Shown: positions 1 through 11,629 of the stretch, piece by piece
Numbering within the stretch: position 1 is the first letter of the stretch
Layout: the number at the start of each line of letters is the position of its first letter
Source of the DNA: Halocaridina rubra
Lineage: Eukaryota > Arthropoda > Malacostraca > Decapoda > Atyidae
Direction: 5' to 3'
Length of the DNA: 64,000 nt
Assembly (NCBI GenBank): GCA_037179515.1
Contig: JAXCGZ010005721.1
Span: 110,446-174,445, forward strand
Made by a program: the position numbers and the translations under genes
The notes under the pieces: model-generated
Told to the model about the DNA's origin: nothing
What the model saw: only the letters and a program-made list of their open reading frames with translations
The model's database searches: none

Positions 1-418
1 ATAAAAGTATTGAAAAGTGCACAAAGACAATGTGCAGTCACTGTCAAGTACCTTTTAGTAAATATTGTTTTGCCAGATGCCATTCTTAGGTTTATAATGA
101 CAAGTGAAGGAATAAATATATTTTTTTATTATTTTACAATTTTGAATAACGATGGATTATTGCTGTTATTGTGCTCATAATAAAGGAAATATGCATTTTT
201 CACATTTGAACTATCCTGTTGGTCACAGCCTACTGGGACACATGATCCCAGTAGACATGTCTGCTGGGGAATATGTGTCCCAATGCTATAATTTTTACAA
301 TATATACAAATAAATTACTTTTTTATGATAAATCAGTTAATATGTCTGAAATGAAGCAGATACATCTATTTTTACCTTTCTATTTCAATTACCCGAGAGC
401 CGTCTCGAAAGGGTTAAA
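1..418. other. AT-rich intron sequence, nothing recognised
   Basis: Presumed TMF1 intron after exon 13. It has no open frame of note, no splice-bounded exon in the needed phase and no clear repeat. Confidence 0.5.
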
Positions 419-964
419 GATAACTTGAACATCATTTGTGCCTCAAAGCTCCCATTTCTATAGTTCCTGAATGTCACTCTACCCGCCCCCTTAGGGGGAG
501 GTTTCTAACTAGCATGTGAGTTCTGCCCCCGGCAAAGTCTGACCCCTAACTGACAGACACGCTCTACATATGCCGTCCTCTGGTGGCGGGTCTTCGAGTG
601 CGCACTCTGCCCTCTAGCGGCTATTGGCGTCTATATGAGATGCCATTCAACACTCCCCAAACACTATACGACAACTGGTGGCAGTAGTGGGATAGAGATG
701 CATCGTTCAATAAATAGTAAGCTATTTATAGATAACTTGAACTTCATTTGTGCCTCAAAGCTCCCATTTCTATAATTCCTGAACATCACTCTACCCGCCC
801 CCTTAGGGGGAGGTTTCTAACTAGCACGTGAGTTCTGCCCCACGCAAAGTCTGACCCCTAACTGACAGACACGCTCTACGTATGCCATCCTCTGGTGGCG
901 GGTTTTTGAATGCGCACTCTGCCCACTAGCGGCTAGTGGCGTCTATATGAGATGCCATCCGACA
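419..964 (-). repeat. Two tandem LTR-like repeat copies
   Basis: Two copies of a repeat of about 310 bp lie head to tail with a period of 312 bp; the conserved TAACTTGAAC block is at 421 and 733. A third copy is at 3335-3650. Read on the minus strand, each copy starts TGTYRRATGGCATCTC. A conserved GGGGGAGG block, a TGGTGGCGGG block and a CTCTAGCGGC block recur in all of them. The TG start and the primer-site-like sequence after copy 3 suggest an LTR retrotransposon; here it may be an LTR fused to a truncated LTR. Confidence 0.6.
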
Positions 965-2284
965 CTGTACTTAACTACCTCCTTTTCTTACTCTTTTTCC
1001 TTTTCCTACCCATAAATACTGCTCAATATCTGTCTTCTGGACTTCAAATGGCTAGATTTTGCGGGGAGTTTTGCGTGTAGGCGCTGTTCCTCTCCTGTCT
1101 CTTCGGTTTCTGGATCGACTTCGTCTCTTTCAAATACAGAAAATGGTTGTGTGACATTCTTGTTGTAAATTCTTGTGAGTTTACACTCCCTTCTTCATGA
1201 CCAAGCTGAAATAATTGTGGCAAACATTATCATGGCTAAAACTTCAAAGTTTTATTTTATCTAATTAGCATATTCTTTCGGACAAATAACGTACATACTG
1301 CAGCTAGAAAGAAAAATAAAGAATCATTCAGAGATTCATGTCCTTTATCACTTAATATCTCTCTTGGAATTCTAGAAAATCGAATAATAATCTCGTTGGC
1401 GAAGTAGGGGACATAAAGAAATTAAAATAAAATTTGCATCACAACCATACCTAGGCAGGTGAAAATCATTTTCTCACTCCCCATTAAAACTACGCACATA
1501 TGGCTTGCATTAAGACACGGTGCCGCAGGGGAAGGGTCCTCAGAGACCCTGTCCCCATCTTACCTCCCAACGGACTTTCCCGCGATGCCACCCACAAGAG
1601 CATCCCTCCCATGATACCCCCGATCAGTCACACTTGTTCTCTCTCACACTCATAACTCATACTCTCTAAATACTTCCCCTAAAAGATCTGTTTGCAGCAC
1701 TGCCTTCTTTCCCCGTCACTCTGAAGGAGTGTGTGTAGAACCACGGTCGGCCCAGGGGTCGCATGAGTGTGTCACCAGTCCCAGGTCCTCCCTATACTCC
1801 CAACTACAGTACGTTATGGCGATAACCAAACCCCCCTATCGCAGCACAAGTTACTCGACTCTTTTCCCGCCTGCATAACGCGAAAATAAAACGCATTGTA
1901 TCAAACAGTAGAGATCTTAATAATACTGCAAAAGTTTGTTATTCTTCTAAGGATATGGCATACACGTATTTAAATATAAAAAAATCAAATCAGTACAATT
2001 ACTATTACTTTATAATAACGACGTTAGGAGATCGATCGGTCATTCCCGCATTCTTCTCGCTAAAAATACCTCACTCGAAAAAAGAAAGAGCCTTAAAAGC
2101 AGATTCAAGTGTATTTCTCACTAAAATTTGTTCGCTCATTTTGGAGTATATAAAAGTTCTAGTGCTTATATTCTATTTGTAGACACTGTCACTTTTCGCT
2201 TTAAAAAATTAATAAAAAAATGATTTTACACGTAGATTAAATCTTTTTCAATTAAAATCGATACATTTGCCAGTTTAATAAATA
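965..2284. other. Unclassified intron, including a GC-richer block
   Basis: No gene is supported. The block at about 1515-1870 is more GC-rich than its surroundings and rich in CCC/GGG runs, which suggests an unclassified repeat insertion. The 75-codon frame at 1955 is AT-rich and has no recognisable similarity. Confidence 0.4.
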
Positions 2285-2515
2285 ACTTAGGCAATGGTTT
2301 GGTTTGGATCCGGTTTTACGTCACGAACTCCCTTTTCAACTAAGGGCTAGGACGGTTGCCTTCTTGCGAAGGACTTGTTTTGGCAGATGTAATCGTTACC
2401 CTGAGTGTATGCCCTTCTTAACCTCAGTTCGTGACCGGGAGCGAACCCTCGACCTACCGCCTCAGAGCCACGGATGCTACCATTTTGCCACGGAGACTAC
2501 ATGAACACCCTTCAA
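2285..2515 (-). mobile_element. tRNA-derived SINE, family 1
   Basis: On the minus strand a tRNA-like head (GTCTCCGTGGCAAAATGGTAG, A-box-like) is followed by GGTCGAGGGTTCGCTCC (B-box-like). A body with CAGGGTAACGATTACATCTG follows, ending with GTGACGTAAAACCGG. Two further copies lie at 36028-36220 and 36230-36425. It is non-coding; the short frame across it is fortuitous. Confidence 0.8.
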
Positions 2516-2799
2516 ACGCAATTACTCATTATATTATTCAAATTATAACAAAAATGGAGTTTATTACTGCTTATAGCTATTAGTACAAATCAGCCATGTC
2601 AGTAATGGGTACAGAAGTTCTACTTTTATTAATTTACTAAAACCATATTCCCTTTCAGATGCGGGGTGGCCGAGTCAAAGCAAAACTACAAAGTAAAATG
2701 GCGGAGAACTCTGACCTCAATTTTCTTTTGACATTTGTCCCATTACTCACTGGATACAAATCACAAGTACTTAGCTATTTTGGAATGCTGCTTGAAGAA

Positions 2800-3334
2800 C
2801 GTCATGGCCACAGGCACTGGAGGAGGGGGTCTTTCTTCTGAACTCGAAGATCTTCCCGCCGACGTCGTCCTTCTCTCTCGTAAAATCGACGATTCACCAT
2901 CTTCTTAGTCGGATCCGCCAACAAATAACTCCTGGTAGGGGCGTTTTCTCTCAAAGCCCTGGTCACAGTGCGGCGCACGGTGATATCCATTGGAGGGCGC
3001 TTGCTTCTTCTCCCAGCTGATGTGTCCCAGTCCTCGTGGACGAGGTAGTTTCTAAATGCATGGGACAATTCTTACTGCGAAGGACCTTGCCAATACGGGG
3101 ACGGGGGAGAGGGGTAACTGGTTCTGGTAACTTGATACTGTGAGAGGGGTCAGAGCTGAGGCTTCACCCTCGACGTCACTGCTTGTAAGCGTCTAGAAGT
3201 TTCTTTTGACTCGAACATTTCTTCCAGGGATGCTTTTTATATCTGTTTCTTCTGTATTCTTAATTCTTTTTTTCTCTTCGCTGTAGTAACGGCAAAGATG
3301 CGTCCTGAAGCTGCCACCAGTTGTTGTATATTGT
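2800..3334 (-). pseudogene. Degenerate gag-like region of an LTR retrotransposon
   Basis: Directly after the LTR-like copy at 3335-3650, the minus strand has CTGGTGGCAGC, whose TGG start suits a tRNA primer-binding site. Roughly 500 bases of coding-like sequence follow, with a very basic segment (YEREGRRRREDLRVQKK, ending near 2815). The frame is interrupted by in-frame stops near 3075 and further upstream. Its position downstream of an LTR and its basic composition suggest gag. I recognise no specific domain. Confidence 0.45.
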
Positions 3335-3650
3335 TACTCTAACACTATACTTATTCTATAGGTAGCGAGGTCGGTGATAGAGATGCATCGTTCAATTGAC
3401 AGTAATTTATTTAGAGATAACTTGAACTTCATTTGTGCCTCAAAGCTCCTATTTCTATTATTCCTGAACATCACTCTTCCCTCCCCCCTTAGGGGGAGGT
3501 TTCTAACTAGCATGTGAGTTCTGGCCCCGGCAAAGTCTGACCCCTAACTGACAGACACGCTCTACGTATGCTGTCCTCTGGTGGCGGGTCTTTGAGTGCA
3601 CACTCTGTCCTCTAGCTGCTATTGGTGTCTATATGAGATGCCATCCGACA
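3335..3650 (-). repeat. LTR-like repeat, third copy
   Basis: Homologous to the two copies at 419-964 and the only one followed by a primer-site-like sequence and a gag-like region. On the minus strand it starts TGTCGGATGGCATCTC at 3650 and ends with ...AATATACAACA near 3335. On its other side it abuts a CR1-type LINE fragment at 3651. Confidence 0.6.
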
Positions 3651-3990
3651 AATTAGACTTACCATCACTCAAAGCTAGAAGACTGAGGGGGGATATGGTG
3701 ACAGTCTTTAAATTCCTTCATGGTTATAATAGAGTGGATAGCGATCTATATTTTGATATGGCTGGCACTAGAACTAGAGGTCATATTTTGAAGCTTCATA
3801 AGAAAACTTCTTTGCAGGATGTAAGGAAGTACTTTTTTAGTGTAAGAGCAGTTAATAATTGGAATTCACTAAGTGAGGAGGTAGTTAATGTTACTCAATC
3901 CATAGTTTTAAGGACAACTATGATAAGTATCACTAAGTACAAAATGGAACTGATCAGGAGACGAGAATATATGAGCTTTGGGCTCTTTCC
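3651..3990 (+). mobile_element. CR1-type LINE 3' fragment
   Basis: The plus-strand frame includes DLPSLKARRLRGDMVTVFKF, then DLYFDMAGTRTRGH and VNNWNSLSEEV. This is the C-terminal tail of the reverse-transcriptase protein that is intact at 42790-44208 on the minus strand. It ends with the family 3' end (GATCAGGAGACGAGAA and a CACAATTA tail, then (CA)n). It is 5'-truncated at the LTR junction. Confidence 0.85.
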
Positions 3991-4106
3991 CATAAGCACA
4001 ATTATGCAATCACACACACACACACACTCAGTATGAATACAGAAAGGTCTTTCTCTTAAATCAATAGTCTCTAATATCTCCTGGGCACTCCTCCTCTCAT
4101 ACTTAC

Positions 4107-4210
4107 GTTTTCATTCTAAGATTTGTATCTTGCAAGGCAGCATTTACTTGACTAAGTTCCATCAATTTGGTTTCTCTTGCCTCCAAAATCTCAGAAAGAT
4201 GAGATAATTT
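4107..4210 (-). CDS. TMF1: TMF1 coding exon 13 (start of the coiled coil; residues 829-863)
   Basis: This is a 104-nt exon, phase 0 in and phase 2 out. The acceptor is TTTTCAG and the donor AAAC/GTAAGT. It encodes KLSHLSEILEARETKLMELS, then QVNAALQDTNLRMKT. The heptad pattern and the L-E-x-R-E-x-x-L-x-x-L-S core match the first coiled-coil heptads of TMF1. The mRNA must continue beyond the left edge, since I found no further exon in 1-4100 with phase 2 entry. The coiled-coil and C-terminal Rab6-binding parts are therefore absent from this window. Confidence 0.9.
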
Positions 4211-4489
4211 CTGAAAACAGAAGTAATGCATAATATACAAAGAACTACTAAAAATTTGGTGAATAAGAACGTGCATATGGTTGAATATTGGGCCAAGTTT
4301 AAGATTAATTATGGTTTCATAAGGCAAAGTATTGACAAGTTAGGTGAAGCCATGTACATCTTTAATTACGACGTGACTTTAAAAAAATTCCTTCCATGCA
4401 TTTATCAAATATATACAACATAGACACCACTACCACCACTATAAGAGACACAATTCACAAGTCCATAACAATGCACATTAAATCTTTAC

Positions 4490-4575
4490 CTTCAGAAGCT
4501 TATCAATTTCAGGGGAATGAGGTTCAGAGGAGCTCTCGCTTGTCTCCGAAAAATTTGATTGGTTCCTTCTATGTC
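4490..4575 (-). CDS. TMF1: TMF1 coding exon 12 (residues 800-828)
   Basis: This is an 86-nt exon, phase 1 in and phase 0 out. The acceptor is TTTTACAG and the donor GAAG/GTAAAG. It encodes GHRRNQSNFSETSESSSEPH, then SPEIDKLLK. The last residues begin the helical region continued in exon 13. Intron 11, before it, holds the two nested LINEs. Confidence 0.88.
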
Positions 4576-4739
4576 CTGTAAAAATACACATAATCTTAAT
4601 GCCCTTGTATTCCAAGTATTAAAGGAGAATAGTCAAAAGGTTCCTTATATTGCAGAGTAATGTTGCAGCCTTATTGTAAAAGGGATTTTCTAGAAGTATC
4701 CATGTCAAAAAAGGATATAACTTCATATTCTTTTTAGCA

Positions 4740-6660
4740 TGTTCAAGCCCTATCTAAGGCTTATGGACTAACTGACCTGGAAGCTTTCTTCTAACACCTG
4801 TTCTCTGCCTCAACACCTTATTTTTCACTCAATTTATTTTTGGCACACTTATTATATTTCAATTTGTTCTTTTCAAAATTTCTTGCATTCCATGTCCCTG
4901 CTCCATACAATGTTGTGGACACTATAGCTCCTTCATATAACCTTCTCTTTGTATTAATTCTTAATACCTATTTCTCATCCCACATACACATTTATTCACC
5001 TCTATCACACTGCTCCTCACCTCTACATCCAATAGTCCATTCACTAATATCTCACTACTTTACTTTTACCACCAAATATATGTAACCTCCTTCTTTCATA
5101 CTCTTACAGATTCTGTTACTGACTGCTCCAGTGCCATGTCATCTGCAAATAGCAATTGAACAGTTTTCCATAACCTTCCATTTTCACCAACTAATTCCAA
5201 ACCTTCGCCTAGCACTGTTACTTATTTTCCTTACCACCATACCCATTTACGTACTGCATCTTTCTTTCTTTCCTCCCACAGGTAGGCTTTTTAGCCTGTC
5301 AGTGCAGAGCATCTTCTTCCATTGATGCTCCTATTGGGTTCACGTGCAGAGAAATACAATGTTTGGCTTGTAAGGCCTGTCAACATCAGTTTTTGGTCTA
5401 CGGCTCTCAAAAATTTAAGAGCTGCCCTCATCTGCCACCTGAGGGACGCGCCCAGTACTGCAAAACCAAGACAACATTACATAGAACTGACACAACCCGA
5501 CATTCACCTCAAACCAAACACTCATCGTTCTCAACTCACACACACACACTCTAACTAACTCTTACCTACATTTAGTCCACTAGCAACTGCCCATCTGCCT
5601 CTTTCGCTCTAACCTCTTTACCAGACACACTCTCACCTTTATCTTGTCCACTAGCAACTGCTCATATGCTAATATCACCCTCTGCTGCCTACCATACTCA
5701 CTCTCAACTTACCGTGTCCACTAGCGATAGCCCATCTGCTACTTTCACCCTCTCTTCCGTTAATGACTCGCCTCTTCACATTCCTTACACTTCCCTCTTA
5801 TATATCTTCATCCCTATCAAACTTCTCAGACAAACACCAATCCCCACCTTACATAAGCTCCTCTTTTTCTCTCTCACAATGCACTTTGTAAATTGGTCTT
5901 TTTTTACACTATACTTCTTATTTGCCTTCACAATTGCTCTTTACAACCAACCATACCTCATATGCTTGCTTTTTTGCCACAGCTATGGTCACCTCTTTAT
6001 TCCCTCATTCACTTCCTTTCCTTCTGCTTTTCCTCCACGGGTCTCATTCCATGCACTATTCTCTCACACAAAAGCTTCATCCTCAAAACACTTCCATTCT
6101 TTTTCCATTCTCTACTCCACCTTCTCTATTAATACATTCCACAAAATTCCTCAAAACTGCCTAACTAAGCATTTCTCTTACATCTTCACTTCATTTTCTC
6201 AATCTATTTTTCTCTCTCATTCTTCCTTCCACCAGATAATGGTCACACATTCCATCATTCTCTCCTCTCAACACGTTCACTTCCAATACGCTTCCACTCA
6301 CCATCTTATTAACATCATATTCCATTATTTCTCTGTTAATTACTCTTTCACTTTCTACTATGACCCACATCCATTTATGCACATTTTTAATTTTAAACAA
6401 AGTATTAGCATTCATCAACTCTCTCTCAATACACAGCCGTTTCATTTTTTCTCCACTCTAATTTCTTCTGAGCACACAATACATCCCCAATATACCATTC
6501 ACTGTTCATCTACTCCAGCATTCATATATCCCATCTCTTTATTCCAAAGTCTTCTAAACACTCATTCGTATAATTTCAAAACTCCTTCCTTCCTCCTCAC
6601 TTCCCTCACTACAAGGGCCATTTCTGCTAGTAGGTTGGCCATGGCACCAGCCGCCCATTG
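4740..6660 (-). mobile_element. Old endonuclease/RT LINE, 3' portion, degenerate
   Basis: Read on the minus strand this holds remnants of a LINE protein. Near 6445-6191 is an APE-type endonuclease fragment (NTLFKIKNVHKWMWV, then LEVNVLRG, then CDHYLVEGRMR). Near 5000-4880 is a C-terminal RT-tail remnant (RRLYEGAIVSTTLYGAGTWN). Stops and frameshifts break it throughout. The 331-codon plus-strand frame at 5666-6661 is merely the antisense of this decayed LINE. The 5' part of the same family lies at 10071-10370, beyond the inserted LINE. Confidence 0.65.
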
Positions 6661-6812
6661 AAAGACTACGACTGAAGGTATTAGGATGCAACTAGGACTG
6701 GTCCAGACAGTTCCAGGTTGAATCTTCCTTCAGGACGGTTCTTTCCTCATGCCTACATCTACACTGAATATTCTGGCATATTCATTACACATCTCTTGCT
6801 ATTCCATTACAT

Positions 6813-9800
6813 TTGACAAGTCTCAACATTCTACACATCTGTCTCTTTTACTTTCCTTTTCCTCACATTTTGTCATTATTTATGGAAGGTTCACAACTAA
6901 TGGCCCCCAGTACCCGGCATAGTTGGGTGCGAAGAATCTCCGGGGATCGTGTTGACTCCACCATTGGCTTGAGGGCAGACACGCCTGGTGGTAGTAATGG
7001 TTCTGCTCTTAACCTTGCAACTCCTAATAGATCTGCTTCTTTCACTCTTCACTCTTCAAACATTCGTGGGCTGAACTCTAATCTTTCGTCTGTGGAACAG
7101 CACTTAGGCACTTTCCTCCCTAACCTCCTTCTCCTATCTGAATCCCAGTTGTCTTTACATGCTTCCACTGACCCTTTCCAAATCTCCCACTATAATCTGT
7201 ATACTCGTTTTCGTTCCAAAGGTGGGGTCTGTGCTTACTGCAACATTAACACTCCTACTGTGAGGCTCATGGACCTTGAATCTCCTGACTTTGATGTTCT
7301 CTGGCTAAAAGTCTATCTCTCCACTACCACTATCATCCTTTGCTTCAGCTACTGTTCTCCAAACTCTACCGAGTTTGTGTCTTTCTTTGAGTATCTCTCC
7401 TCGTGCCATGAGTCCTTGCTATCTTCTCACCCACATGCCGAAGTTCTCTACATTGGAGACTTCAATGTACACCACAGTGAGTGGCTTCATTCTTCTCACA
7501 CTGATGTGGGAGGAAGCGAGGCTCTTGCTTTCTCTATTACGCACGATCTGGAGCATATTATCAAACATCCTACTCGTGTTCCTGATCGTCACGAACATGC
7601 TGCTAACACTCTTGACCTTTTTTTTACTTCTAATCCTTCAAACTACTCTTATTCCGTGCTTTCCCCTCTTGGTAAATCTGACCACTTCATGATCTCTCTC
7701 TCTTCCATTTTCGCTCCCCCACCACCAATCCCTCCTACCCAACGCCGCCTTTGGCACTTCGAGCGAACTCAATATGAAAATTTGCGTAACTTTCTCTTTG
7801 ACTTTCCATGGGATGACTACTGCTTTCGGTCCCGCAACCCTGATCGGGTAGCTGTAAAAGTTGCCGAGATTGTGACCGCGGGAATGGAGGCGTACATCCC
7901 CTCTTCTACAAAAACTTTCTCTCCCCCTAAACCTTGGTTTGACCGTGCCTGCTCCATGGCTATCCAGGCTAGGAATCAGGCTCACCGATCTTACCAAGCC
8001 TCTCCTTCTGATTTAACTCGCTCTGCTTTTATTATAGCTAGGAATCGCTGTACAGCTCAGATTCGAAGGTCTAAGGCTTCCTTTATAAGAGGGAAAGTTG
8101 ATGACCTTAACTCCTCTCCCACTGACAAATGCTTCTGGTCCTTAGCCAAAAACCTCTCCAAAAACTTCTGTAACTCAAGCTTTCCCCCTCTCATTCGTTC
8201 TGATGGTTCTATAGCTTGCTCTCCCACTGACAAAGCCACTCTCTTTGGCTCTCATTTTTCTGCCAACTCTTCTATCGATTCCAGCGCACCTGTTCCTCAG
8301 TCTTTTCCCCTCTCTAACCCTATGCCCTCCCTTATCCTTTCTTCACGCAAAGTTCATAAGGTTCTTCGCTCACTAAAGACAAACAAGGCATCTGGTCCCG
8401 ATGGTATCCCTGCAAGGTTCCTTAAGGAGTTTGCAGATGAACTGGCTCCCATGCTTTGCCGTCTTTTTCGCATCATTTTGTCAACCAGTATCTATCCTTC
8501 ATCTTGGAAGCATGCTCTAGTTCAACCTGTTCCTAAGAAGGGTGACCGCTCTATTCCTTCTAACTACCGACCTATTGCTCTAACCTCCTCTACTGCTAAA
8601 GTTTTCGAAACTTTGCTCAATGCTCACTTCTTGAAACGCCATGAATCTAACTCACTTATCTCCGATCACCAGTACGGCTTCCGCAAGGCAAGATCCACTG
8701 GTGATCTCCTGTCCTATCTTACTCATGATTGGTCATCTTCTCTGAGGAACTATGGGGAATCCTTTGTCGTCGCCCTTGATATCTCTAAGGCTTTTGACAG
8801 TCTGGCACAAGGCTCTGTTGGCCAAACTCCCTGCCTATGGCTTTACCCCTTCTTTCTGTTCTCTGATTTCCAGTTTTCTTACTGACCGTTCTATATCTGT
8901 AGTTGTTGATGGCGCGACATCTAGCCCTTTTTCTGTGTCCAGTGGTGTTCCACAGGGTTCTGTTCTTTCACCTACTCTCTTCCTTCTCTTCATCAATGAT
9001 CTTCTACAATCCCCATCTTCCTCTCTTCTTCATGCCTTTGCCGATGATTCTACCCTTCACTTTTCCTCTGCCTTTTCTTCACAACCTTCATCTGTTACTC
9101 GTAATCAATCTCGTATCACTCTTTCTTCTACTCTTAACTCCGATTTGCAGAGAGTATCTGAATGGGGCACTCAAAATTTAGTTAAATTCAATGCCTCCAA
9201 GACACAGTTTCTGGTTATCTCTTTATCTTCTTCTCCTCCTGATAACCCTATTGTCTCCGAAACTAATGAAATTTACCCTCTTAACTCTATCAATATATTA
9301 GGAATCCATATAGCCTCTAACTTGTCTTGGAGGAATCACATAATCCAAACTTCTAAATCTTCATCCAAAAAATTGGGGGTTTTGTTTCGTTTTCTTTATT
9401 ACTTTTCCTCATTGCAGTTACTTAAAATTTACAAAGGTCTTATCCGCCCCTGCTTAGAATACTGCTCACACATCTGGGGTGCTTCTTCCTTTATCTTCTT
9501 GATAGGGTTCAATCTAAGGCAGTCAGACTCATTGATGATCCTTCTCTTACTTCTAACCTGGATTCTCTCTCTCTTCGCCGTAAGGTATCTTCCCTTTCGC
9601 TTTTCTATCGCTACTACTTCCATCGCTGCTCTGATGAGTTGGCAAGTTGCATCCCTCCTCCACTGCCGAGGCCGCGTAACACTCGCCAAGAGGCCTCATC
9701 TCACAGGTACTGTGTCGAGATTTGTAACTCGCGGATTGGTCGGTGCAGCGACTGCTTCTTCCCATCTACCTCCAGACTCTGGAACTCTCTTCCTCCTTCT

Positions 9801-9866
9801 GTCTTTCCTAGTTCTTATAACCTTTCATCCTTCAAAAAGCAGATCTATCGTCATCTCAGAGCCTAG
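6813..9866 (+). pseudogene. LINE endonuclease/reverse transcriptase, two frameshifts
   Basis: It copies LINE RNA into DNA at a nicked target. The endonuclease is in the first third: SNIRGLNSN, the Mg-site motif YIGDFNVHHSEW and the SDH motif. The RT follows: NKASGPDGIPARFLK, PVPKKGDRS, NYRPIALTS and palm motif A VVALDISKAFD. A frameshift at about 8797, where about two bases seem missing, moves the frame to WHKALLAKLPAYGF, then SGVPQGSVLSPTLF and the catalytic FADD box. A second shift near 9492, a 4-base deletion relative to the 53.0-kb copy, leads to the C-terminal tail ending at 9866. The initiator could be 6813 or the internal Met near 6900. It is non-functional as it stands. Confidence 0.85.
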
Positions 9867-10070
9867 TCCTCCATATCTCTGGGTCCTCTTTACTTTGACT
9901 GTTTTTTCTGTCTGTCGTTTTCCTTTGTGTGACATTACCTCATCTCTGCCTTGCCCTTAACCTTTTTCTTTTCCTTCGTCTTGGTATTTTCTCGTGCCCG
10001 GGCCTTTGTTGATGAGGGCAGTTTCTGCCTGTCCCGGTGTCACACTAAAAAAAAAAAGAAAAAAAAAAAA
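6813..10070 (+). mobile_element. Jockey-like LINE inserted in an older LINE
   Basis: A non-LTR retrotransposon copy with an APE-type endonuclease and a reverse transcriptase in one ORF2-like frame, ending in CCCGGTGTCACAC plus a poly(A)-rich tail at 10047-10070. The 5' boundary is uncertain and no ORF1 was found. It lies antisense to TMF1 in intron 11 and splits a minus-strand LINE. Related copies are at 52603-53602 (plus strand) and 24571-24797 (minus strand). Confidence 0.85.
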
Positions 10071-10370
10071 CTTACTTCCAAAACTCATTTTCACCTCTTT
10101 CAGCCATGATGCCATTTCCTTCAACTCAACCACACATTTACTGGTAGTTATCTCCTCACTCATCAATATGGCTACTCGTCTTCCTTGCTCTTTATTTACT
10201 CCAGCTACCCTAATTACTACTACCAATATGCACCTCATCTTTCCCTTTCACTTTTGTTTTGTTGACTGCTAACATATCCATCCTTTTTTTTATGAATATA
10301 CAAGCGCTCTCCACTCTTTTACTCTCTCTCGTCCCATAACCATGCAATGTACATTCAGAGACTAGGGCTC
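10071..10370 (-). mobile_element. Old LINE, 5' endonuclease portion
   Basis: The minus-strand frames read RMDMLAVNKTKVKGKDEVHI and, after a frameshift, VAILMSEEITTSKCVVELKE, then WLKEVKMSFGSK. This pattern is typical of the N-terminal half of the APE endonuclease in arthropod LINEs often annotated as craniofacial-development-protein-2-like. It joins logically to the endonuclease remainder at about 6640, with the plus-strand LINE between. Confidence 0.6.
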
Positions 10371-10540
10371 TGGATGGAATTTTTCAGGTAGAATCCTCTT
10401 GTATGCCCTGACTCATCGCGAGAGGATAATACAGACTGGGGATTCCCAGTCCCCCTGCTCTACTCCAATTAGCTGATTTCCATGACACCTATGGGAACAT
10501 GGAGGTGGTATCATTGTCACCCCACCTCAGAGGAAGAAAG
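10371..10540. repeat. Dispersed repeat, copy 1
   Basis: The block GGGAACATGGAGG with nearby GGATTCCCAGTCCCC recurs in related form at 34030-34205 and in reverse at 60825-61010. It lies next to the 5' end of the old minus-strand LINE and may be its 5' UTR; that is inference. Confidence 0.4.
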
Positions 10541-11476
10541 AAGATAATGCAGAGTGAAGATAAAGAGAGAGTGAATTATGGGAGGCATACGCTGCCAAGT
10601 TCCTCAATTGAGTTGAACCCATCCAATTCAAAGACAAAAAGAAGATATTGTAGTGAAAGAGATAAAGATAGAATGAGCATGGATGCAGAGGCTGCTCAAC
10701 ACTTCACTTGAATACAATCAGCCAACAACACTTAAACTCAAAAACTCCTTTGTAATGACAAGTACATTAGGAACACAACTATGAAGCCTTTTTGGAATGT
10801 ACAGTATATATTCTTAAGAAAATACATATGAAAATTAATAGTGATGGCATCCTTAATATATTGAAATTATTTAAGTACAGGTAAAATATAAATTATTAAA
10901 GAAATTTTAAGTTTCCAAAATCAATTTTCTATCTTTAAAATGTTGACGATTCATAAAATCAATAGAGAGATTGAAATACACTTTCTAGAGAGCATGTGAG
11001 TGAATGGCTAAGATACTTTCAATACTTGAGTTTAGACAAAGAATACTGAAACTCTAAAATATTGGTGTAAGTTTTCTGAGAAATAGATTCATACTTATAC
11101 ATTAGAAAAAAGAAAAAAAGAAAAATCTTCACATGAAATTAAGGCAAGCCACAACACTTAAATTATATACTACATCCTTGTTTGTCTAAAGAAAAATAAA
11201 AAATTAAGAAGAACAAAGTGCAAAACACACATCCGAGTGTAAGATATGTTAAACAATTCATTTCTCAATAAAAAACAAAAAAGATAGCAAAGGTAACTGT
11301 TATCTTTATCTTTTATTTTTATTACTTTCACTAAGAAGATAAAAAATTTATGCCTTTTCTTCATATTACATTAAAGTAAAGAATAGGAAAGTAATATGAC
11401 ACTATTGTGCACTAATGCACCCATCACCAGAAATCCAAAGAAAACAAACATCAGTCAGCTGAACATCATCTGATAC
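10541..11476. other. AT-rich intron 11, nothing recognised
   Basis: Low-complexity A/T-rich sequence with short purine runs. No exon with suitable splice sites or repeat family was recognised. Confidence 0.5.
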
Positions 11477-11629
11477 CTTTATTTGAACAAGTTAAATCAT
11501 CAAGTAGATCTTGCGGAAACGACGAAGTATCAAGAGCAAGGTTGCCAAGAATAGGCAAGTTAAAGCTCTCGCCTTCCGATTCGCTGATGCTGGTGAAACT
11601 GGTGGTCATTGACGATGGCACGGTCTCTC
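11477..11629 (-). CDS. TMF1: TMF1 coding exon 11 (residues 749-800)
   Basis: This is a 153-nt phase 1/phase 1 exon. The acceptor is ACTAAAG with a weak pyrimidine tract and the donor is AAAG/GTATCA. It encodes TSFTSISESEGESFNLPIL, then LALDTSSFPQDLLDDL, an acidic and hydrophobic stretch that could be a short interaction helix. The weak acceptor may make it alternatively spliced: 153 is a multiple of three, so skipping would keep the frame. Confidence 0.86.

Noticed and set aside
1955..2182. A 75-codon plus-strand gene
   Set aside because: AT-rich, no similarity, no splice context and no conserved composition.
4226..4581. Plus-strand frames over TMF1 exons 12-13
   Set aside because: These are antisense shadows of TMF1 exons with consistent splice sites on the other strand.
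5666..6661. 331-codon plus-strand open frame
   Set aside because: It is the antisense of a decayed LINE endonuclease/RT; the Ser/His/Phe-rich composition mirrors the A/G-rich sense strand, and the minus strand carries recognisable endonuclease text.
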